In this document: piece by piece, positions 55,340 to 64,000 of the stretch | Position numbering within the stretch: the stretch's first letter is position 1 | How the letters are laid out: every line of letters begins with the position of its first letter | DNA from: Trissonchulus latispiculum | Lineage: Eukaryota; Nematoda; Enoplea; Enoplida; Ironidae | DNA: 64,000 nt | Direction: 5' to 3' | NCBI GenBank assembly: GCA_030248195.1 | Contig: JASAND010026687.1 | Location: forward strand, 1-64,000 | Made by a program: the position numbers and the translations under genes | Notes under the pieces: model-generated | The model's database searches: none | Seen by the model: only the letters and a program-made list of their open reading frames with translations | What the model was told of the DNA's origin: nothing

Positions 55340-56637
55340 TTAAACCTGAAATAATTTGCGGTTGATGTTGTTTAATTCAGAATTTAATTCCTATTATTTA
55401 CAGTTTGTTATCAATTTTCTACCATTATTTTATAAAAAGTTTTTAAGGCTATATTTCCTGCGATTGCTATTGGATGAGGCAGCGAAGGACTCTAGCATGG
55501 TTGCACCAGGAAAATTGTGAGGGAGCCTTGATCTAGGAGTCATATTTTACCGATGTTTTAGTCCTTATGAATTGTTAGCAAACGCTTGTTATTTTTTCAA
55601 AGGGGGAACCATAATTGCAAGAAACATTTTTCAACTTAAATTTTTAAGTAAAGACTAGAGATTAGGAAATTTCATTAAATTTTAGGACTTTCAAATCGGA
55701 ATTGCCACCACTGATCGACTTTGAGGTGGCGGACCCTGCCTAGTTCCTCCGTTCTAACCCATTGACATAGCCTGGGGCGGATGCCGCCCCTCTCCCCGTC
55801 GAGATTCAAAGTTAGGAAAAATTAAGGAGAAGAATAGAGAAAAGGGCCAAAAACTTTCGCACCATTAAAGATTTAAAGAATGGTTTTAGTGCAAAAAACT
55901 AAAACTTACTGCGACTTCTGAAGGCTCCGCCCCCAGACCCCCCGAAGATACATTTTGGGTGCGAGACTGCCCCCCGTCACGAAATCCTGGACAGTGGACA
56001 TAAAGAGTACCATGTTTAATTTTAATTGAGTTCATAAATATACAATAATTAATAATACACAAGGCTGGCTGGTCACGACTATCCTTAATGATATCATTCC
56101 TTACAGTGAGGTTTTGTGAGGTTTCAAAAACAGTCACCCTCGTCATAAAGTACTATGGAGAAGCAAAGAAAACTGTTAGACCTCTTTTTTCCATTGCCTA
56201 AACTACAGCCACGCCGTTATTTTAGTGGAAAGATTTTCTTTAAGTTTCATTTTCTTTTAAATCTTGCACAAGAAGCCCAACCTTGTGACCTTTTGCCAAG
56301 TACTCCTGTTAGCTTCAATATATGCTGCCTGTGTTGTACATGTCTATGTTAGAAACGTGCCAAATGTCAATTTCAATTTGCGTCTTTGGTAATTTAAGAT
56401 GACAATAAAATTTGGGAAATAACAAAGTAAAACAGAATGCAACTAAAGGAAACCCGCTTTTCTTGCTCTTCTTCTTTAACGTAAAGAAAATTGAAGTGAA
56501 ATCTTTTCTTTTTTTATTTAACGAATTCTTTCGATTTTCTTTTTTCTTTCCCCTAAAATTTAGACGTGGCTGTAGTTTCGTAATCCATTCGATAGCGGTG
56601 GTCCGACAGAATTGGGGAATGTCTAAACAGCAGACCT
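55340..56637. other. Intergenic
   Basis: Presumed intron of the small secreted gene near 55345 and beyond, then unique AT-rich DNA with a GC-richer patch at 55.73-55.99 kb (GGACCCTGCC, GCCCCTCTCCCC). No gene recognised. Confidence 0.45.
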
Positions 56638-57239
56638 GGGGGCAGTTTCATAAAACATTTTTCCTACTCGACTCGACAACTAGATTCTGCATGTTGTCGA
56701 GTCGAGTCGCTAATGTGTTTCATAAAAGTTGTGCGGTCGAGTTCGTACTCGCACTGGATTTTGCAAGTCTAGTTGATGGTCGAGTGCGGGTCGATATACT
56801 TGCTGCCTGCGAGTACCTGTTTCATAAAATTCTAGCTGCTGCTGCCGAACTCGCAACTAGCAGCCGTCTAGTTCTCTAGTCAATTTTGACAAGAGAATTC
56901 CCAGAAAAATTAGAATAACTTTTGCACAGTTAAGGGTCCTATATTAAAATTTTTATGGCATGAAGAATGATCTGTTCTTGACGTTATGTTAAGTTTGCTT
57001 CGCGGATAGAAAAGATACGATTTTTTAAAGAATTATCCATTTTTCACGCAAGCCCTGAACTAGCAGACTTGTTGCTCGCACTAGCAATTTTAGTGCTGCT
57101 AGCAGCAGCAGAATCTTAGCTAATTTGGTCGAGTTATCAAAACGTTTTATGAAACACTCAACTCGCATCTCGCACTAGCATTGCGAGTACTAGCACGCTA
57201 GTACTAGTATGCTAGTCGATTTTTTATGAAACTGCCCCC
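56638..57239. mobile_element. Foldback-like element with GTTTCATAAAA sub-repeats
   Basis: Ends GGGGGCAGTTTCATAAAA (56638) and TTTTATGAAACTGCCCCC (57239) are perfect inverted repeats of 18 bp. TTTCATAAAA recurs inside the left arm near 56719 and 56820, and its inverse TTTTATGAAA near 57148 and 57221. Arms are also rich in CGAGTCGAGT, CTCGCACTAG and GCTGCTGC-type words in both orientations. About 600 bp with no ORF of its own. No target duplication was identified. Confidence 0.8.
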
Positions 57240-58745
57240 TGCTTATAGTTTCTTGGGTTGGTTGTCAGTCAAAATTCAAGCAAAGAAACTGGAGAAGTGT
57301 TTACGGAATCCTTGGAAAAACTGAAATCATTGAAAATGGTTAAAGACAAGCCACAAGCCAGACAGTGAAATTGCGAAAGTGATACATATTTGATTGAACC
57401 CAACCTAACTTGTTCATTATATGTAATGCAATTTCTGATTCAAGCATGAAATTAAGTTTTTTTCGATCACCATACCTTCAGATTTAACTGACTAGTTTAG
57501 CAATTCTAATTCTGTACGAAACTAGATGTTCATCCAGTCGTCATGAATCAGCGAACTGGACAGCATATTTCAGGAATCAAGCTAATGTAGGACGTGCTTT
57601 CCTTTTTCAGACATAGCATTTTAGCTACAAAAATACTTAACAGACACTTTTACCGGGCATTAAGGTGTTGATCCTTCACGATTTGCAAAGCAATTATATG
57701 GCAACACAACCAGGATCAAAAATACATTTAAGCAAGACGTGTGTCTCCTTAGCGAAACAAGTCTTTGATCCAGTGCTGCAACTGTTTGGTCCAGAAAGAG
57801 CAAGCACGCATGGTTCGACTAAAAATTTGACTTCTTCCCTGCAGTAACAGTGTCACCTATAAACAGACTTTCCGTTGCAGCTTTAAATTCCACCAAGCGG
57901 TTGAAAATAAATTTAATTTTTGTTCATGTACAAATTGCTAAGTCGTGACTTAGGGCGACTTTACTCAAAAACACAGGTTAGCCCAGCTTGTCCTATTTTT
58001 TAAACTAGGGTAAAAGCCATTTTTGCAGAGAAAACAAATTTTTATAAGTTTCTGAGTGGCTGTGGCTTATAAATTTACATGGAAACATTTAAATTCCAAA
58101 TAACAGGAAAACAACTGTCTGTATTTTATTAGATTGTTAAGACTATTCGTCGCTGACACTGATGCTGCGAATTAAAACGTGGAAACTGGAAAAAATAAAT
58201 TTAGCGTTTTCCTGGGATAACCACATTTTTATTCACTGCACATGTCAGGTGAGCGCACCATTTCACCCTTAAAGCGAATTAGACTTAGAATTTTTATTAG
58301 TAATTATAAAGAAAAATACCACTTTTCTTTGAGATTTCATTAAATTCTAAAGAGTGACTTATGGAGTACTTTTGAAGGACTATCAGCTTGCACAAAATGA
58401 GCTAACAACTCAAAACTTGGTTCGTCAGGAGCCATTTTCCTACGTTTATTCATCGTTTCACGGTTCGCCATGTGAGACCAGACACTAGGCAGAAAGAGTA
58501 ACTGCGGTTGTAAAATCCGATTTATAATTAGAATCCCGGCAGTAGTAATAAGTGCAAGTAGTATAAGGTGCTAAATTTCAAATTGATCCGAATTCAAAAC
58601 AAATGCAAATGCTTCAGCTAAAGTACTTGTTTTTCAGCGAAAATCTGATAAGACGCTAAGCTATACTTGCCACTACAGTTTGGGAATGAATTGAAACTAG
58701 GCTTTGTTGGATTGTGATCCCCACATCAGTTCTATAGTTCTACCA
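57240..58745. other. Intergenic
   Basis: AT-rich. A 60-codon frame at 57665-57847 has no supporting feature. Confidence 0.5.
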
Positions 58746-58749
58746 TTTA

Positions 58750-59040
58750 GTTGCGTGGGTTCAAAGTTTGCCACGTTGGCAGCATGTGGTAAACTTCTTG
58801 TTCCACACTGCGCGGCACTAAGCGTTACGTGGATTAAACTTTTGTTGCGCGGGGGTAATATTTTTGATTCGCTTTGCTGCACGGGCTTAAAAAGTTTTTG
58901 TGCGGAATAAGATTTTGATGCACACTATCGGGGTAATTGCTGCTCGCGGGTAAAACTGCTGTTGCATTAGATACAACTTTGCTACGGTTGCTGCGTGGGG
59001 TGAAATTTTGGTGTGAGGGTGTAAAATGTTTGCTGCCCAC
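58750..59040. repeat. Degenerate ~30-bp minisatellite
   Basis: Repeated variants of TTGCTGCGCGGGGTTAAAAT with strong divergence (GTTGCGCGGGGGTAATATTT, GCTGCACGGGCTTAAAAAG, GCTGCTCGCGGGTAAAACTG, GCTGCGTGGGGTGAAATTTT). Related to the block at 35580-35740. Confidence 0.65.
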
Positions 59041-59099
59041 AGTACGTAAATTTTTCCTAACCTGCACATGTGCATAGCTATGCATGCATGCATGATAAT

Positions 59100-59780
59100 C
59101 ATATTCATTCTTGCTGAGCTCTACACTATTGTATGTGAAGTAACTTTTTATCTTCTCTCTATCCTGAGATATTACAAATTTTTAGATTTTTTAATCTGAA
59201 ATCAGTCATTTTTGCAGAAATCGTGACTTTTCGTTATTTCAGGAGCAACGCAAGCCTCTAAAGGACTTTGAATAACAAATAAAAAAGAAATTTGAAGGTC
59301 TCACAGAGGCCAACAGCGAGGTGCGGTCGCAATTCAACTGCTTTCCCTTTGCCTGTTGTGTTCGAAAATGTGATTTTTGCAAAAAATGCGACATGGTTCA
59401 TGCAAGTTTATCTTCGAAAAACCGACTAAAGCGACCCACCCCTTACGGTGGTGATTTTCTTTAGGGTACATTAGCTCGCAAGACTATAACCCATTACGCA
59501 ATTAGCTAAAACCTACGGAATAACTGATTTTCATACTTTTTAACAAGTTGGGAACAGTCCGTATTTTTATGTTAAATGATAAATTTTTTGTTTGTGGACG
59601 TATTGTCTCAGTAAGCAGTGGAGACACCGGATTGAGGATTTATTGATGTGGAATGAGAGCACCAAAATAATCATTTAACTTTTACAATCGATGAGCTTTT
59701 TCTAGTGGTTAAGCTAGTATAAGCCAAAAACGATTTTGGGGTCTAAAAGTTACCAAATTTGAAGAAATCGGTTAATGCAC
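59100..59780. repeat. Dispersed repeat, copies 2 and 3
   Basis: 59100-59260 corresponds to 49260-49400. 59690-59770 is a weaker third copy (GAGCTTTTTCTAGTGG ... GGGTCTAAAAGTTACCAAAT ... GAAATCGG). 59440-59470 (GGTGGTGATTTTCTTTAGGG) likewise matches 49043-49070. Confidence 0.5.
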
Positions 59781-62128
59781 CAAGGACATTACTGTAATTA
59801 TCTTGTTTTGAACATCTTTTTTTAAAAACTATTAAAACGGAAGGCACAAAGAAATTTTGGCAGATTCTGCGGTATTGATAAATTGATGCTTAAGGATCGC
59901 CGCTCTATATGTAGCTGGTACGTCAGATTCATCAAAAAAGAAAACTTGGAAAACTAAGGATATTGCCACCTTAAGTGATGCATATTTGAACATTAAGAAC
60001 AATAAGGCTGAAAAGTCCTACAACCTCTTACGAAGTTACACCGCTTACACAGTACCGTCGCAGCACCCTTTACTGCCAAAAAATCAAATCTTTACTCCCA
60101 AATTTAATGCAACGCAAAAGTCACGACTACTGACACTTAATTTTTTTGCTTATGAGTCTTCACTCCTGACTTTTATGCAACGGGCTCCCGCAACAATGCT
60201 ATGTTTATTCTTATAGTATTTGGACATTGCACATCTACATGAACTCTGCAATATCAACAGTCAATTAAATTGTGGCTTCAGCAAGTAGTATAGATGATCA
60301 CCACACCCCCCAAGTTTCATCAACTTGGATGTTAGCCAATTAATGATAAAATTAATTGCTTAACATTTTGCGTACAGGTCTAGAAATCAATAATCATATA
60401 ATTAGCTATTACGTAACGCACAAGTCTTGAACTGAAAAACTTCTTTTTAAACCTCAAGACACGTCAGCTGTTATACAAGAGGCAGCAATCAATCATTTTG
60501 TTATTACTATTTAGTGCTAACCACATATTGTTTATTGAGTTGCTTTTTCCTCATATCTAGTGCAAATTAAGCTATGCAGTGCCTGCGCCTCAAAAGTTGT
60601 TTTTTCAATTCGACTTTTGTTTCGAAAATAACACTTTGTACTGATTGCCCATTTTCTTGCAATTATTTACTTTCAGGTTTCGTAACCAGTAACCTGCACC
60701 CTCTCAATCATCGATCATCGCCCAGTCCAGCCACGCCTATTTCACACATTAGTTTTTACATTTTTAATACTTCGTTTTGATGTCCCTCCACTGCTTTTGT
60801 TATGCTGTTCTTTCCAAAGTTTCCAAATCCTAAACAGGGTTGTTTTGACAGCTGTCTGCACACACTAGCGTTTTTGGAAAGGGCATTTGTTAGATTTGCG
60901 AAGAACATTTCGCACAAGTCTTATTGACACACTTTTGGTTCCTTCTGCAGCTTTAGGTAGGTATTCTGCTTTCTCTTACGGAACACCTCCAAGGTCTCTT
61001 TTACTTCACACAAGGGAATGCTGCAACGCAAGAACATTTCTTTTCAGCAAATTTTGGATTTTTGAATTACTTTTCTTTTCAATTGAAAGTTTATCTTGTC
61101 TCTCAATATTACCTTACATTTTTAATTATAGAACTAATTTCGATTGGTTTGAGAAATGGAAAAATAACTTCCTCTGCTTTCTGCTTTCTTATATCTCTGC
61201 ACAAAAATTAAGTTAACAATTTTATGCCTGAGCATTTTACTTGCGACATCAAAACATACCCAATTAAGTCTTTGAGGAATTTTCACAAGTAAATCATGTA
61301 GTTTCATATCCACCTTTTCGGGAATACATGTGTACAATTGATTTGTTTTGGTTTCTATAGTTGTTCAAACTAGAATGGAAACATGTATTGTAGAAAAAGT
61401 TAGCTCACTACATAATCATCCGTTCGGTTTACATCCTAGACCTCATATATAATTCAAATTTTTAATTTAATGTTTACAACTTCTTTCTTTTGCAAGAATT
61501 GAATCTTGTAACTTCTAAATCCAAATTTCCGGAAAAATACCAATGTCATGGCTTGCTACCATTTTTCTATTCAAAAACTCCCTTCAATGCCAGACCGTAG
61601 CAAACTTGCCAGGTACAGCCGACGATTCTCGACTTGGCCAGTTGCTGTTCGGTTTGTAGTTTTTAGGAGTTGCTCCTTTTTTATCTTCGATCCGATATAT
61701 TTTTTATCGATCCGATTTTGGGAAACTTCCACATCAGAAAGAAAAAGTTTCCATGGGGTTTCCGTCGACAATGCAAATTCTGAATATTTCGACCCCAGGT
61801 CAAACGTTATTCAAACGAATCCGACTTCGGCTGATTTTCTGGGTCAAAGCCTTCCACCAGGGCTATAGGAAAACTTAATCAGATTAAACTAACCTTCAGG
61901 TAATTTCAGTTTCAGAATCAGCTCTTTTACCTTAAGTTCAGCGCAAACTTATGCTTCCGACCTTTTATGGGCGCATCAGTAATTAAGGACCTTCTATACT
62001 ACTTAGCAATGAAGAGAAACGAATTCTGTATCACTTAGCTGCAGTCCCATTGCTATAGGTGCTCTTTGCCAAAGACTGCAGCCAAAATATTAAATTGGCC
62101 ACTTTCAAACATTAGCCGGAAATTCGGA
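59781..62128. other. Intergenic
   Basis: No supportable gene. The frame at 61548-61868 (106 codons) lacks domain or splice support. Confidence 0.45.
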
Positions 62129-62136
62129 CACGAAAG

Positions 62137-63959
62137 TAGTGATGTGGATCGGATCGGATCGGCAGCCAAAATTACGTACCGATCCGATCCGGCAAATGGA
62201 TGGCGATCCGATCCGATCCGATCCGATCCAACCCCGGATCGGACCGATCCGATCCGATCCGACCATGATTTTAATTTTCAATTGTAGACACTTAAATTGC
62301 TATCTTTTTCCATGTCCCATTATTTTGCAAAACTCTTCATCAAACTTCGCATCTGAATCTTATTGAATACTTCTGAAAGTCCGTATCAGAAACTGCAGCT
62401 GCAGAATGATGTGCAGTCACTTTTGAAAAATAGCGATTTATTTTGTTTTGGAGTTTAAGATCCAGTGAGAACTACACAAAAGACAAACAGTGAGAAGTAA
62501 AAATCATACAAAGAAAGATAAGATAAAATTGAAAAATCAAGGGTGTGAGACCAAAACACCAACTGGTCGTGTTTATAAGCAAGCAATGTAATGGTTTAAT
62601 ATCGTTCGGAAATGGAGACGACATGAAAACATGGGAAAATCCGGAATCCCGTGTTTTATTTATAAAATCTTCAAAGGTGTGCTAAAATTTATGTACATTG
62701 AAGATTTAGTAGAACTGGTTCCGCGGCATATTTTTGCACATGTTATAACCTTTTCAACTAAACTGCGCCCAATTTTTGGAATTTTCGGTTTTTCAAAATT
62801 TCCAGAATTTAAATATTTTAATGATCACGATATGGTTATCATTTAAAAGCTCTTGACAATCTGAACACGTTTAATAATCCAATCATTTCCCAAAATGCAC
62901 TCGATTACCAAATTCACGAAAACAAGATTTTTCACGGTTTAAATGTTTTCCATCACCAACAGTTATGGAGCTATGGGTCTTGACTCGAAAGGTCTTGACG
63001 AGCTGAACAACCTCTGTCTGTAATACAACTAGACCCCAGAAATGTGACCTGTTCCCGGAGTTCACACTTTACAGAAACTTCCATCTATGAATAGTGAACT
63101 CGAGACTCGAGAAATTGGTACATTTTCGGGTATTGGTTCCAGCTCATAATTAGCTTTTAAATAGCACCCTATCGTTCAGATTGCAAGTGCAGAAATATGC
63201 AACTCTATTCGATCATAGATACAAAATTTTGAATGTGGTCAAATTTTTGAGAATTTAAATATTTTTAATAAATCAAATAAATAATATTAAATATTAAATA
63301 TTTTCCGTGATTCAATCCCGATATGCAGGTTGTTCTAAATCTCCAGTTCAAGACGATTCTAAAAAAATACTGTTGAGGTTTGCTTTAAAGGCATAAGTTC
63401 GCAACAAAACGACCGAACACAATTTTGATCGTACAATAGCATATACAAAAGTGCGTCCGCCGGATTTTGCAGACTTTCCACTTCCGAGCAAACGCACTTG
63501 GGAACGCACTAATTTCAGTCAACATTCCTATTAGTTGAGAACCTTTAATAATACTTGAATAAGTCACTCACAGCAGTCCGCGTTACTGAATTGAAAAAGC
63601 GGAACAGACTGTCCAAAAATTAATTAGCAGGCAAAGAGAGCAATTCAATTTGTCTGTTTTATATAATACAATATAAAAAATTTTTATCCAGAGAGAGAAC
63701 ATAAAACAAAACATTAACAACAGAAAATTCAACATTTGAATAAAATTCAGGAAAGATTTTGAAAAATTTGTTCGAAAAAATGTAGCAATTTTGTAAAAAA
63801 ATTGGTACAAATTATCAAAATTTGCCCCATTTGCCGGATCGGCGATCCGGAAAAATCATGCCGATCCGATCCGGCAGATCCGATCCGAAAATTTGTCGAT
63901 CCAATCCGACCCCGGATCGGTCGATCCGATCCGATCCGCCGATCCGATCCACATCACTA
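62137..63959. mobile_element. Non-autonomous hAT-like element with GATCCGATCC arrays
   Basis: Termini TAGTGATGTGGATCGGATCG (62137) and its exact reverse complement (ending 63959) are flanked by a perfect 8-bp direct repeat CACGAAAG at 62129-62136 and 63960-63967. An 8-bp duplication and a T-A-G-N-G terminus are the hAT pattern. Both ends carry ~125 bp of GATCCGATCC-type sub-repeats, and CCCCGGATCGG occurs in both. The 1.6-kb interior is AT-rich and has no transposase frame. Confidence 0.9.
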
Positions 63960-64000
63960 CACGAAAGGGTTAAATTGTGGTTTCTGAACTTATAAAAGAA

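Noticed and set aside
61548..61868. 106-codon plus-strand frame
   Set aside because: No motif, and no promoter or splice support. Likely chance.
62066..62366. Overlapping frames rich in DPIRSDP
   Set aside because: Produced by the GATCCGATCC sub-repeat at the end of the hAT-like element. The same peptide appears at 63.8-63.99 kb for the same reason.

Overview
The window is eukaryotic nuclear DNA from an invertebrate. Genes have GT-AG introns, one possibly only 36 nt. Most of the DNA is AT-rich, intergenic or repetitive. The recognisable host-type gene is a decayed Tribbles pseudokinase. The Ty3/gypsy element with a tRNA-Arg-type primer site and the protein-primed-type PolB fragment both fit an arthropod or related ecdysozoan. 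I cannot name the species. No rRNA, tRNA or CRISPR was seen.

Layout. 1-4476 is a ~351 bp satellite with a five-monomer higher-order period of ~1755 bp. 4850-6010 is a ~530 bp tandem duplication. About 6.9-26.2 kb, all on the minus strand, is occupied by a very large LTR retroelement. Its 5' LTR (25606-26221) and primer-binding site are followed by gag, an in-frame UAG, then protease, RT, RNase H and integrase (to 16631). Downstream lie some 8-9 kb of extra, apparently spliced ORFs, ending in a protein with a clear NADAR (YbiA-like N-glycosidase) domain. No 3' LTR was found. Most reading-frame breaks in this element fall on homopolymer runs, so many may be consensus errors rather than decay.

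From 28.6 to 32.4 kb there are two gene fossils: a C2H2 zinc-finger/PolB fusion (minus) and the Tribbles pseudogene (plus). 33.4-34.0 kb holds two tandem-repeat arrays. 36.8-42 kb is a large imperfect palindrome made of degenerate copies of one gene that has a hydrophobic leader and RING-H2-like residues. Two small secreted-protein genes are at 44.9 kb (plus) and 55.1 kb (minus). A second, diverged LTR of the same family lies in opposite orientation at 50.8-51.3 kb with coding remnants on both sides.

Four non-autonomous inverted-repeat elements are scattered in the right half: a foldback-like element at 44.06-44.88 kb, an inverted repeat at 53.5-54.3 kb, a foldback-like element at 56.64-57.24 kb, and a hAT-like element at 62.14-63.96 kb with a perfect 8-bp target duplication.

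The most interesting candidate system is the retroelement with its NADAR protein and the other spliced accessory ORFs. The NADAR identification rests on visible motifs. That it belongs to the LTR element is inferred from strand, position, composition and a shared sequence motif.
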